DNA of 64,000 nt. It comes from an uncultured Jannaschia sp. GTDB lineage: Bacteria > Pseudomonadota > Alphaproteobacteria > Rhodobacterales > Rhodobacteraceae. Below, piece after piece: positions 43,551-51,835 of the stretch; the stretch's first letter is position 1, and the number at the start of each line of letters is the position of its first letter. Location of the stretch: positions 124,001 through 188,000 of the forward strand of contig NZ_CANLTR010000004.1 of the NCBI RefSeq assembly GCF_947494055.1, written 5' to 3'. Below the pieces are notes generated by a model. The model saw only the letters and a list, made by a program, of their open reading frames with translations. It did not search any database and was not told the origin of the DNA. The position numbers and the translations under genes were made by a program.

Positions 43551-44046
43551 GTGCCCGGGATGATCACGGTTTGCCTACCCTTTGGGCAGCGTCCTCCAAT
43601 TCGCCCCGGTTTTCGACAAGTCGAACGTCGATCGATGCCGGCGCGCCGGATTCCGGAACCGCAGACGTTGCACGACCGAACGTGATACAGTTACCGGAAG
43701 GTTAAGACCGAGGGCGGCACGCCGTCGGTCGCGGTCGCAACGGCGCGGCAATTTCCGTCAAGGCCCCAAGGGCCGCAGCAAGGACGCTGCATCTTCGCCC
43801 CCTGCGCGGGCGTGGGACAGCGGCTCCGCTTTCCCCGACAGAAATCGCCGCGGATCCGACGACGCTCCGGTTCCGCATCCCAAACCGGGTCGGAGGTCGC
43901 ATGCGACGCATCACCCACAATACCTGCCGCTCTCGCGCGCATCGGCTGCGCGCTCGGCGATCGCCGGTCGCGTCCGAATACGCCTCCGGCCCCCTCATCT
44001 CCGGCCGCTGATCCCGGCCGCCATACCCGATAGAAGGACACACCGT
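43551..44046 (+). promoter_or_regulatory. Long leader upstream of the nitrite channel with a third pair of ANTAR-type hairpins
   Basis: No gene is convincing in this 496-base stretch. P1: GTCGC (43734-43738) pairs with GCGGC (43745-43749) around AACGGC. P2: GCAGC (43775-43779) pairs with GCTGC (43786-43790) around AAGGAC. Both hexaloops have A1 and G4. A small GGCCC-CAA-GGGCC hairpin lies between them. Unlike the other leaders, no stem followed by a T tract is evident before the start codon, so the control mechanism may differ. Confidence 0.65.
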
Positions 44047-44898
44047 ATGTCATACATCCAGCCCAAGGAATTCGCGTCGAAGATGGTCGACGCCGGCGAA
44101 TCCAAGGTGTTCACCTCGACCAAGGACACGCTGATCCGCGCTTACATGGCTGGTGCGATCCTGGCCCTGGCCGCGGCCTTCGCCGTGACCGTCGCCGTCA
44201 ATACCGGCAACTTCCTGATCGGCGCGCTGCTGTTCCCGGTCGGCTTCTGCACCCTCTACCTGCTGGGCTTCGACCTTCTGACCGGGGTCTTCACGCTCGT
44301 ACCGCTGGCGCTCTTCGACAAGCGGCCCGGCGTGACGACGAAGGGAATGCTGCGGAACTGGGGGCTGGTCTTCGTCGGCAACTTCGCCGGCGCGATGACC
44401 ACCGCGATCTTCATGGCGATCACCTTCACGATGGGCTTCACGCTGGAGCCGAACGATGTGGGCCAGCGCCTGATGAACATCGGTCACGCCCGGACCGTGG
44501 GCTATGCCGAGGCCGGGGCCGGCGGCATGCTGACGCTCTTCGTGCGGGCGGTGATGTGCAACTGGATGGTCTCGACCGGGGTCGTCGCGGCGATGATGTC
44601 GACCTCGGTGTCGGGCAAGGTCATCGCGATGTGGATGCCGATCCTGATCTTCTTCTATCTGGGCTTCGAGCATTCCATCGTGAACATGTTCCTGTTCCCC
44701 ATCGGCATCCTGCTCGGCGCCGACTTCACCTGGGGCGACTACCTTCTGTTCAACGAGATCCCGACGGTGATCGGCAACCTCGTGGGCGGCCTGACCTTCG
44801 TCGGCGCGATGATCTACGCCACGCATTACCGCGAGTCGCCCAAGCGGAACGCGGCCCTCGCGCGCAACGACGACGCGTCGGCGATGCCGGCCGAGTGA
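44047..44898 (+). CDS. Formate/nitrite transporter family channel (nitrite-type)
   Basis: 283 residues from ATG 44047 with an upstream AGAAGGA ribosome-binding site. Six membrane segments are visible (e.g. AYMAGAILALAAAFAVTVAV, FLIGALLFPVGFCTLYLLGFDLLTGVFTLVPLAL, LVFVGNFAGAMTTAIFMAI). FNT signatures are LLTGVF on the omega loop and CNWMVSTGV plus FYLGFEHSIVNMFLFPIGILLGA with the central His. Among nitrate genes a nitrite role (NirC-like) is most likely; formate cannot be excluded. It is the first gene before a phosphatase-kinase and cyanase. Confidence 0.88.
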   Translation: MSYIQPKEFASKMVDAGESKVFTSTKDTLIRAYMAGAILALAAAFAVTVAVNTGNFLIGALLFPVGFCTLYLLGFDLLTGVFTLVPLALFDKRPGVTTKGMLRNWGLVFVGNFAGAMTTAIFMAITFTMGFTLEPNDVGQRLMNIGHARTVGYAEAGAGGMLTLFVRAVMCNWMVSTGVVAAMMSTSVSGKVIAMWMPILIFFYLGFEHSIVNMFLFPIGILLGADFTWGDYLLFNEIPTVIGNLVGGLTFVGAMIYATHYRESPKRNAALARNDDASAMPAE

Positions 44899-44905
44899 GT
44901 CCCCC

Positions 44906-44928
44906 GGGGCCCCGCCAAGGCGGGACCC
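44906..44928 (+). terminator. GC-rich hairpin between channel and phosphatase-kinase genes
   Basis: GGGGCCCCGCC pairs imperfectly with GGCGGGACCC around a very short loop, eight bases after the channel stop. Without a T tract it may be an attenuator or mRNA-stability element rather than a full terminator. Confidence 0.4.
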
Positions 44929-44952
44929 TGCTTCATTCGCCGGAGCACGATC

Positions 44953-46680
44953 ATGCCAAGGGACACGACGTCACCGGACGCCCTCCACGTCTCGATCGGT
45001 CAGGCCGCCGCCGCGGGCCGGAAGCCGGTCATGCAGGATTTCCACGGCGCCCTTGTTCCGGAAGGAGAGGTGTTGACGTTGAAGGGCATCACACTCGCCG
45101 TGGCCGATGGCATCAGTTCCAGCGCGGTGAGCGGCGAGGCGGCGGAAACCGCGATCGGCAGCCTGCTCGACGATTACTATGCGACGCCGGACGCCTGGTC
45201 GGTCCGCACCGCCGCGACCCGCGTGATCGCTGCGACGAATGCCTGGCTGCACGGCCGGAACGCCGCGCTGTCCGACATCGACACCGGTCGCGTCACGACG
45301 CTCGCCGCGCTGATCCTGAAGGGCCGGGCCGCGCATGTCCTCCATGTCGGCGACAGCCGCGTGCAGCGGATCGCGGGCGGCGCGCTCGAACGGCTGACCG
45401 CAGATCACCGCGTCACGCTCGCGGGAGGGCGCAGCTATCTCGACCGGGCGCTTGGCGCGGCGGCGGAGGTCGAGGTCGATTACCGGCGGGTGGCGCTGTC
45501 CGAGGGCGACACGTTTCTCCTCACCACCGATGGCGTGCACGATCACATGGACCTGGGCATCGTCCGGGACGCGCTGTCCCGGCCCGATCTCGACGCGGCC
45601 GCCCGCGCGATCCTCGAAGCGGCACTGGCGGCGGGCAGCGACGACAACCTCACGGTCCAGATCGTCCGCGTCGACGCCCTGCCGGACGGGGCGGCGAGCC
45701 TCGCGCCGGAGGCGGCGGATTTGCCGGTGCCGCCCCTGCCGCGGGCGGGCGACGTCGTCGACGGGTTCCGGATCGTCCGGCCCGTCCAGGCCTCCGCCCG
45801 AAGCCACGTGTTCCGCGCGACGGCGGCTGACGGCACGGAGGTCGCGCTGAAGATCCCCGCCTCCGACATCACGCAGGATGCCCGCGCCCTGCGCCGGTTC
45901 CAGCTCGAGGAATGGATCGCCCGGCGGGTCGCGTCGCCCCACGTCGTCGCGGCCGGCCCCGCGCCTGACCGGCGCAGCGTCCTTTACGTCACGACCGCAT
46001 GGGTCGAGGGCACGAACCTGCGACAGTGGATGACCGACCACCCGCGCCCCGCCTTCGAGGAGGTGCGCGGCATCGTCGAACAGGTTGCCGCCGGGCTTCG
46101 CGCGTTGCACCGGCGCGAGATGATCCATCAGGACCTGCGGCCCGAGAACGTCATGCTCGACCGCGACGGCACGGCGAAGATCATCGACCTCGGCTCCGTG
46201 ACCGTGGCGGGGGTGGAGGAGGCCGCCCCGGGATTGCTGGGCGAGATGCCCGGGACGTTCCAGTACACCGCGCCCGAATACCTGTCCGGCGACGCCGTGA
46301 GCTGGCGGTCGGACCAGTACGCGCTGGGGGTGCTGGCCTACGAGATGCTGACCGGGCGGCTGCCCTACGGCGCGCAGGTCGCGCGCATCCGCTCCCGGCG
46401 GGATCAGGGCCGGCTTCGCTACGAGACGGCGCGCGACGACCGGAGCGGGGTGCCGGACTGGATGGACGCGGCGCTGCGCCGGGCGCTCCATCCCGACCCG
46501 CTGCGCCGCTACGACGCGGTGAGCGAGTTCCTCGCCGATCTTCGCCGCCCCGGCCCCGGCTGGAAGGCCGGCCGCCACGTCCCGCTCGCGGAGCGGAACC
46601 CCGTTCGTTTCTGGCAGGGAGTGTCGGCCGCGCTGGCCGTGCTCTGTGTCGTCCTCGCCGCCCAACTCGGCGGCCGATAA
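44953..46680 (+). CDS. Bifunctional protein: PP2C phosphatase fused to Ser/Thr kinase, membrane-anchored
   Basis: 575 residues. Residues 1-245 are a PP2C-type phosphatase: QDFHG near the start, TLAVADGISSS (metal Asp), VLHVGDSRVQRI, LLTTDGVHD and GSDDNLTVQIV. Residues 265-530 are a Hanks-type kinase: DGTEVALKIPAS (VALK Lys), MIHQDLRPENVML (catalytic HQDL), IIDLGS in place of DFG, and GTFQYTAPEYLSG (APE). A C-terminal membrane helix follows (GVSAALAVLCVVLAAQL). It probably regulates nitrite transport or reduction by reversible phosphorylation; the target is unknown. In the DFG position Leu replaces Phe. Confidence 0.9.
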   Translation: MPRDTTSPDALHVSIGQAAAAGRKPVMQDFHGALVPEGEVLTLKGITLAVADGISSSAVSGEAAETAIGSLLDDYYATPDAWSVRTAATRVIAATNAWLHGRNAALSDIDTGRVTTLAALILKGRAAHVLHVGDSRVQRIAGGALERLTADHRVTLAGGRSYLDRALGAAAEVEVDYRRVALSEGDTFLLTTDGVHDHMDLGIVRDALSRPDLDAAARAILEAALAAGSDDNLTVQIVRVDALPDGAASLAPEAADLPVPPLPRAGDVVDGFRIVRPVQASARSHVFRATAADGTEVALKIPASDITQDARALRRFQLEEWIARRVASPHVVAAGPAPDRRSVLYVTTAWVEGTNLRQWMTDHPRPAFEEVRGIVEQVAAGLRALHRREMIHQDLRPENVMLDRDGTAKIIDLGSVTVAGVEEAAPGLLGEMPGTFQYTAPEYLSGDAVSWRSDQYALGVLAYEMLTGRLPYGAQVARIRSRRDQGRLRYETARDDRSGVPDWMDAALRRALHPDPLRRYDAVSEFLADLRRPGPGWKAGRHVPLAERNPVRFWQGVSAALAVLCVVLAAQLGGR

Positions 46681-46695
46681 CCCAAGGAGCAGACC

Positions 46696-47163
46696 ATGAA
46701 AGACACCCTGACGATCGACACCCTCACCCGGGAGGACGTCACCGCCCTGATCATCGCCGCGAAGAAGCGCGCGGGACTGAGCTGGGAGGGCATCGCCGAG
46801 ACGATCGGCATGTCGCCCGTGTGGACCCATTCCGCCGCGATGGGCATGAACGCGATGCCGAAGGACAAGGCGGAGGCGCTGGTCGCGGCGCTCGACCTGC
46901 CCACGGAGGCGGTCGACGCGCTGACCGAGAGTCCGACCAAGGTCTGGGACCAGACGGTGCCGACCGATCCCTGCATCTACCGCCTCTACGAGATCGTCGG
47001 CGTCTACGGACCGACGATCAAGGCGCTGATCCACGAGAAGTTCGGCGACGGGATCATGTCGGCGATCGACTTCGACATGGCAATAGAGCGGGTCGAGAAC
47101 CCGAAGGGGGACCGCGTCCAGGTCACGATGTCGGGCAAGTATCTCGGCTACAACGCCTGGTGA
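46696..47163 (+). CDS. cynS: Cyanate hydratase (cyanase)
   Basis: 155 residues, 15 bases after the kinase gene. It converts cyanate and bicarbonate to ammonia and CO2. The three catalytic residues sit at the E. coli numbering: Arg96 and Glu99 in YRLYEIVGVYGPTIKALIHEK, and Ser122 in GIMSAIDF. The N-terminal helix-turn-helix-like domain is present. A nitrogen-scavenging enzyme grouped here with the nitrite channel; no cyanate transporter is adjacent. Confidence 0.97.
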   Translation: MKDTLTIDTLTREDVTALIIAAKKRAGLSWEGIAETIGMSPVWTHSAAMGMNAMPKDKAEALVAALDLPTEAVDALTESPTKVWDQTVPTDPCIYRLYEIVGVYGPTIKALIHEKFGDGIMSAIDFDMAIERVENPKGDRVQVTMSGKYLGYNAW

Positions 47164-47185
47164 GGCGGCCCGGCCCGGCGCTTCG

Positions 47186-48352
47186 TTAGGCCATCGGGTC
47201 GAAGACCGACCCGTCGAAGAACCGGTCGGCCGCGAGGATCACGCGGCCGGTCTCGGAAGGCACCGCGGTCGGGTGGTCGAGCGTGCCCTCGACCTTTTCC
47301 GACGCGCTTGGCAGGTCGGCGCGGATGCCGCGCAGATGGGCGCGGTAGAGGTCGGTGCGGAACACGGCCTTGGCCGCCGCAATCGACTCGCGCCGGTCGA
47401 GCCCGAGGCGCTTGGCGATCCGCATCCCCATCCACGCCGCCTGCGACCGCCAGGGAAAGTTCGCGGCGCCGTCGTGGAAGGTGACGAAGCGGTCGGCGTG
47501 CCGGATGTCGCCGTGCGGCGAAGTGACGAAGTCGCCGCGCAACGCGCGCTCGACCAGACCGACGGGCAGATCGAGGTAATCCGGCCGCGCCAGGATCTCC
47601 GCCGCCGTGCCGCGCTTCTCCGGTTGGTCGAGCCACCGGCCCGCCTTCCACAGCGCCCGCAGGAGGCCGCCCGCGCGTTCCGGATCGGCCTCCGCCCAGC
47701 CACGTCGCGCGGCGACGACCTTCTCGATCGCCGTGTTCCAGATGGCCGAGGTCGGCAACAGCAGCGTCCCGTGGCCGTTCTCCACCGCGAGCGACCCCCA
47801 GGGCTCGCCCACGCAGAACGCGTCGATCTCGCCCTGCGCCAACGCCTCGGCCATCAGGGGCGGGGGGACGGTGCGCACCGACAGGGCCTGCGGCGCGGCG
47901 AGGCCGAGAGCCTCCAGCCAGTAATAGAGCAGCTCGGCATGCATCGAGAACGGGAAGGGCACCCCAATCCGGAGTTGCCGGCCCAGCCCGATCAACGCCC
48001 GCCCGGCGGCCATTGCGTCGGCGAAATCGAAGCGGTAGCCCGCCGCGCGCATCTCCCGGGCGACGTCGCAGCTCACCGTGATCGCGTTGCCCGACAGGTT
48101 CAGCGCGGCGAGCACGTCGAGATCGCCCTCGACGCTGCCGAGCCCCAGCGAATTGGCCACGGGGATCGGCGCCAGCATGTGCGCGACGTCGATATGGCCC
48201 AGCATCAGGTAGTCGCGCATCGCCGACCAGGAGGGCACGCGCAGGAAGTCGAGCGCGATGTTCTCCTCGGCGGCGAAGCCGATCTCCTGCGCGATCACGA
48301 GCGGGGCCGCATCGGTCAGCGGGATGAACCCGACCTTCAGGACCCTGGTCAC
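47186..48352 (-). CDS. nasS: Nitrate/nitrite sensor NasS
   Basis: 388 residues from a GTG at 48352 that overlaps the nasT stop. NrtA-related periplasmic-binding fold but without a signal peptide, so cytoplasmic: VLKVGFIPLTDAAPLVIAQEIGF, YLMLGHIDVAHMLAPIPVANSLGLG, LSGNAITVSCDVA, FPFSMHAELLYYWLEA, IDAFCVGEPWGSLAVE. In characterised systems NasS holds NasT inactive until nitrate or nitrite binds. Convergent with cynS. Confidence 0.92.
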   Translation of the reverse strand: MTRVLKVGFIPLTDAAPLVIAQEIGFAAEENIALDFLRVPSWSAMRDYLMLGHIDVAHMLAPIPVANSLGLGSVEGDLDVLAALNLSGNAITVSCDVAREMRAAGYRFDFADAMAAGRALIGLGRQLRIGVPFPFSMHAELLYYWLEALGLAAPQALSVRTVPPPLMAEALAQGEIDAFCVGEPWGSLAVENGHGTLLLPTSAIWNTAIEKVVAARRGWAEADPERAGGLLRALWKAGRWLDQPEKRGTAAEILARPDYLDLPVGLVERALRGDFVTSPHGDIRHADRFVTFHDGAANFPWRSQAAWMGMRIAKRLGLDRRESIAAAKAVFRTDLYRAHLRGIRADLPSASEKVEGTLDHPTAVPSETGRVILAADRFFDGSVFDPMA

Positions 48353-48933
48353 GACAGGAGCCCCGCCGCCGTCACCAGCGATTCCGCGACGTCCGAGACG
48401 CGGCGCCCGGAATCCATCGCCGTCTTGCGCAGGAGCCCGTAGGCCTCCTCCTCCGACAGGCCGCGGGCCTTCATCAGGATGCCCTTCGCCCGGTCGATCA
48501 CCTTGCGCTCCTCCAGCGCGCGCTTCGTCGTCTCGAGCTCGGTGCGCATGCGTTTGAAGACGTTGAACCGGCTTATCGCGGCATCGAGGATCGGACGGAT
48601 GCGGTGCGCCTGCAGCCCGTCGACCACGTAGGCCGACACGCCGGCCTCCACCGCCGACTTGGTCAGCGTGTCGTCCGAGCGGTCGACGAACATCGCCACC
48701 GGCCGGTCGAGCGGCCCCGACGCGATGGCCAAGTCCTCGAGGCTGTCGCGCGACGGGCTCTCGACATCGATCAGCACCACGTCCGGTTGCCGTTCGGCGA
48801 CGTGCCGCGCAAGGCCGGAGGATTCCGAGACGACGGAGATCGCGAAGGCGTCGCCGCCCGACAAGCCGTCGACGATCTGCCGGGCCCGGTCGGGATCGGA
48901 TTCGACGACGAGGATCGAGAGCTTTCCCTGCAT
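48349..48933 (-). CDS. nasT: ANTAR-domain transcription antiterminator NasT
   Basis: 194 residues from ATG 48933. A receiver-like domain (LSILVVESDPDRARQIVDGL ... DVVLIDVESPSRDSLEDL) is followed by a helix (ISRFNVFKRMRTELETTKRAL) and an ANTAR RNA-binding domain. That domain is intact: IDRAKGILMKARGLSEEEAY then LLRKTAMDSGRRVSDVAESL. It should bind the two-hairpin leaders upstream of nrtA and cysG, and probably that of the channel gene, preventing termination. NasT is first and NasS second, as in Paracoccus. Confidence 0.93.
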   Translation of the reverse strand: MQGKLSILVVESDPDRARQIVDGLSGGDAFAISVVSESSGLARHVAERQPDVVLIDVESPSRDSLEDLAIASGPLDRPVAMFVDRSDDTLTKSAVEAGVSAYVVDGLQAHRIRPILDAAISRFNVFKRMRTELETTKRALEERKVIDRAKGILMKARGLSEEEAYGLLRKTAMDSGRRVSDVAESLVTAAGLLS

Positions 48934-49152
48934 CGCTCGATTCTGCGCCGCAGAAAGATGCGATGCAAGGATCGCAGCGGGGATCTGTTCGGGTGCCGAC
49001 GCCGCAGGGGCCCCGCGGGCGTTCGGGCTCGCGGCTTGATGCAGACGCTGCCCATTTCGGACGCAGGACAGGGCCCGGCTGCCCAATTCGGCAGCGCCGC
49101 CTGACCTGTGCCCGGCTCCGGCGCGTGAGGCTGGACACGGGTGCGATGATCG

Positions 49153-49241
49153 GGGCAGGGTGGTCCAAACGGCCGCTGGGGGCGGCCAAGGGCAATCGGG
49201 CCCCGCTACACGCCGGACGACCGGGGTGGCGGGGCTTTTTT
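49153..49241 (+). promoter_or_regulatory. Leader of the amiC-amiR operon (probable AmiR target)
   Basis: GGGC (49153-49156) pairs with GTCC (49163-49166) around hexaloop AGGGTG (A1, G4). A second hairpin GGGC (49190-49193) with GCCC (49200-49203) encloses AATCGG (A1 but C4), and its right arm overlaps the left arm of the terminator. The two structures are mutually exclusive, as expected of an antiterminator. The second loop departs from the ANTAR consensus, so the RNA site is less certain than the terminator. Confidence 0.55.
49200..49241 (+). terminator. Intrinsic terminator in the amiC leader
   Basis: GCCCCGC (49200-49206) pairs with GCGGGGC (49229-49235), CAC with GTG, and CCGG (49213-49216) with CCGG (49221-49224) around ACGA, followed by six Ts (49236-49241). 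It lies 16 bases before the amiC start, so it must be read through for expression. Confidence 0.92.
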
Positions 49242-49257
49242 CGTTTTGCGGGGGGCG

Positions 49258-50367
49258 ATGACGCTCAGGCTCGGATTGATCTTCTCGACGACCGGATCCT
49301 ATGCCGCGCTGGGGCAGAGCGCGCTGGCCGGGGCGCTGGGTGCCATCGCGGCGCTGCGTGCGGAGGGTGTCGCGATCGAGCCGGTGATCCGCGATCCCGG
49401 CGGCGACGTGGCCCGCTACGAGGCGGAGACGACGGCGCTGCTGGAGGACGGGGTGCAGCACATCCTCGGCGCGATCACCTCCTGGAGCCGCAAGGAGATG
49501 ATCCCGGCGCTGGAGCGGGGCGGGGGACTCCTGTGGTATCCGTGCCCCTACGAGGGTTTCGAGAGCAACGACCACGTCGTCTATCTCGGCGCCGCGCCCA
49601 ACCATCACGTCCTGCCGGCGACGGACTGGATCGCGCGGCAGGGGATGCGGCGGGCGTATCTTGTCGGCTCGAACTACGTGTGGGGCTGGGAGACGCTGCG
49701 GCTGGCGCGGGAGCGTCTGGAGGCGCGGGGCGTGGAGATCGTCGGCGAACGGTTCGTGCCGCTAGGCTCCGACCGACACGGGCATGTGGTCGAGGAGATT
49801 TGCGCGCGGGACGCCGATTGCGTGATCGACAGCCTGATCGGGCCGACCAACGCCAGCTTCCTGCGCGACCTCGCCGCCCGCGACCCGGGTCGCGTCGGCC
49901 GGCCGGGCCATGTCGTGAGCTTCAACCAGACCGAGGCCGATCTCGACGCGCTCGGCCCGGCCGCCGAGGGGCTTCTCTCCGCCGGTTGCCTCTTCGAGGA
50001 TGATGCGGACGTGGCGCTGCAGGAAGTAGCGCGGCGCTACGCCCCGAACGGCCGCGTCTCGGCCTTCCTCGCGAGTGCCCATGCGGCGGTCGAGATCCTT
50101 GTCGAAGGCGTTCGTCGGGCCGGGACGGACGCGCCGCGCGCCGTGTTCCGCGCCGTTGCCGAGCGGCCCGTGATCACGGCGATGGGGGAGGTCCGGATCG
50201 ACCCGGTGCTGCGCCACGCCGCGCTCGCCCCTCGGTTGGCATTGGCGACAGGCGGGCGGTTCCGCGTGATCGAGTGGGCCGCGGACCTCGAGTCGGCCGA
50301 TCCTTACCTCACCGCGCAGCGTGCCCATCTCTCCCAGCCGCGACCCGATCTGAGGATCGTCCGATGA
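49258..50367 (+). CDS. amiC: AmiC-like amide sensor / negative regulator
   Basis: 369 residues from ATG 49258. A Leu/Ile/Val-binding-protein fold without a signal peptide, like AmiC: LRLGLIFSTTGSYAALGQSALAGAL, VIRDPGGDVARYEAETTALLED, HILGAITSWSRKEMIPALERGGGLLWYPCPYEGFESND, VYLGAAPNHHVLPATDWIA, YLVGSNYVWGWETLRLARE. In Pseudomonas AmiC sequesters AmiR until an amide binds. It overlaps the AmiR gene (ATGA). The ligand here is inferred to be an amide or small peptide. Confidence 0.88.
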   Translation: MTLRLGLIFSTTGSYAALGQSALAGALGAIAALRAEGVAIEPVIRDPGGDVARYEAETTALLEDGVQHILGAITSWSRKEMIPALERGGGLLWYPCPYEGFESNDHVVYLGAAPNHHVLPATDWIARQGMRRAYLVGSNYVWGWETLRLARERLEARGVEIVGERFVPLGSDRHGHVVEEICARDADCVIDSLIGPTNASFLRDLAARDPGRVGRPGHVVSFNQTEADLDALGPAAEGLLSAGCLFEDDADVALQEVARRYAPNGRVSAFLASAHAAVEILVEGVRRAGTDAPRAVFRAVAERPVITAMGEVRIDPVLRHAALAPRLALATGGRFRVIEWAADLESADPYLTAQRAHLSQPRPDLRIVR

Positions 50368-50954
50368 GCCGCGCGCCGCTCCACAACTTCGCAGGCCGTT
50401 CGGCGCTCGTCCTGCATCGCTCCGAGGGGCCGGGCCGGGAGATCGCTTCTCGCTGCGACCGGCTCGGCATCCGGGCGCCGATGCTGCGGGGCGACGTGAC
50501 CGCCGAAGACATGGCGAAGATCGACATGGTGATCCTCGACATCGACACGGGCGACGACGGTCAGCTGCCCTGGGCGCCGGGGCAGGCGCCGGTGCCGGTG
50601 ATCGGGCTCGTCGGTTCGGAGAGCCCCGGTCGGCTGGCCTGGGCTCTGGCGCAGGAGGTGGACGCCTACCTGCCGCTCTCGGCGCTGGGCAACCTGTTCT
50701 CGGCCCTGGTGATCGCGCACGAGACCTTCGCGCAGAAGGCCGAACGTCGCCGGCGCGAGGCACGGGTGGCGGAGCGCAATGCCGGGCGGCTCGACGTGAT
50801 CCGTGCCGTGCTGGCACTCCGGGAGGCGAACGGCGACGAGGCGGTCGCGCTGAAGCAGCTTCGCGCGATGGCGATGGTCGAGCGGATCAGCCTGGAGGAG
50901 GCCGCGCGACGGATCCTGTCCGAGGGGCATGCCGCGCGGACGGCGCGCCGATGA
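50364..50954 (+). CDS. amiR: AmiR-like ANTAR antiterminator
   Basis: 196 residues. An atypical receiver-like domain (RSALVLHRSEGPGREIASRC ... MAKIDMVILDIDTG) and a coiled coil (FAQKAERRRREARVAERNA) precede a divergent ANTAR domain (LDVIRAVLALREANGDEAVALKQLRAMAMVERISLEEAARRIL). The coupling to an AmiC gene identifies it as AmiR. It is expected to bind the leader upstream of amiC and allow read-through into the transporter genes. The stop overlaps the next gene (ATGA). Confidence 0.85.
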   Translation: MSRAPLHNFAGRSALVLHRSEGPGREIASRCDRLGIRAPMLRGDVTAEDMAKIDMVILDIDTGDDGQLPWAPGQAPVPVIGLVGSESPGRLAWALAQEVDAYLPLSALGNLFSALVIAHETFAQKAERRRREARVAERNAGRLDVIRAVLALREANGDEAVALKQLRAMAMVERISLEEAARRILSEGHAARTARR

Positions 50955-51835
50955 GCGCCACTGCCGAGGCCCCCGTGCGGCGTCCGCAGGGCGTGCTGCG
51001 CCAGCTTCTGGGTCGACCGCGCGCCGCGTTCGGCCTTGTCGTCATTGCGGTCATGGTCACGGCCGCGCTCTTCGCCCCGTGGCTCATGCCGCACGATCCC
51101 TTCGCGCAGAGCTTCGACGGGCTCGACCTGATGGGTGCGCCGCTGCCGCCCGGGGGCGCCTATCCGCTGGGCACCGACCTGCTTGGACGCGACCTCGCCT
51201 CGCGGCTGATCCTCGGCACGCGCACGTCGCTCATCATCGGCGTGGTGGCGAACGGGATCGCCGTGGTGCTCGGCGCGGGCGTGGGCATCACCGCCGGCTA
51301 TTTCTGCGGCTGGACGGCAGCGATCCTGATGCGGTTCACCGACCTGATGATGGCGTTCCCCGCGCTCCTCCTCGCCATCGTGCTGGCCGCGATCTTCCAG
51401 CCGTCGCTGATGATCGTGGCGCTGGTGATCGCGATGGTGAACTGGGTGCAGATGAGCCGGGTAATCTATACCGAGACGCGCAGTCTCGCGGAGCGGGAAT
51501 TCATCCAGGTCCAGCGCGCGATCGGCTCGGGTCCCCTGCGCATCCTCGGGCGCCATCTGCTGCCGCATCTGCTGTCGTCGATCATCGTGTTCGGGACGCT
51601 CGGCATCTCCACCACCGTGCTGCTGGAGGCGACGCTCAGCTATCTCGGCGTGGGCGTGCAGCCGCCGATGCCGTCCTGGGGCAACATCATCTTCGAGAAC
51701 CAGACCTACTTCTCGACCGCGCCCTGGCTCGTCTTCATTCCCGGGCTGCTGATCGTGCTTCTGGCGCTGGCCTTCAACCTCGTGGGCGACGCGCTGCGCG
51801 ACGTGCTCGACCCGACGCTGAAGGGGCGGCACTGA
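50951..51835 (+). CDS. Peptide/amide ABC transporter permease (DppC type)
   Basis: 294 residues. N-terminal cytoplasmic segment, first helix FGLVVIAVMVTAALFAPWL, then LGTDLLGRDLASRLILGTRTSLIIGVV (the OppC/DppC opening). The core carries FTDLMMAFPALLLAIVLAAIF and the EAA-type loop REFIQVQRAIGSGPLRILGRHLLPHLLSSIIV. It is partner to the following DppB-type permease. C-before-B order is the reverse of usual dpp operons. Confidence 0.93.
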   Translation: MSATAEAPVRRPQGVLRQLLGRPRAAFGLVVIAVMVTAALFAPWLMPHDPFAQSFDGLDLMGAPLPPGGAYPLGTDLLGRDLASRLILGTRTSLIIGVVANGIAVVLGAGVGITAGYFCGWTAAILMRFTDLMMAFPALLLAIVLAAIFQPSLMIVALVIAMVNWVQMSRVIYTETRSLAEREFIQVQRAIGSGPLRILGRHLLPHLLSSIIVFGTLGISTTVLLEATLSYLGVGVQPPMPSWGNIIFENQTYFSTAPWLVFIPGLLIVLLALAFNLVGDALRDVLDPTLKGRH

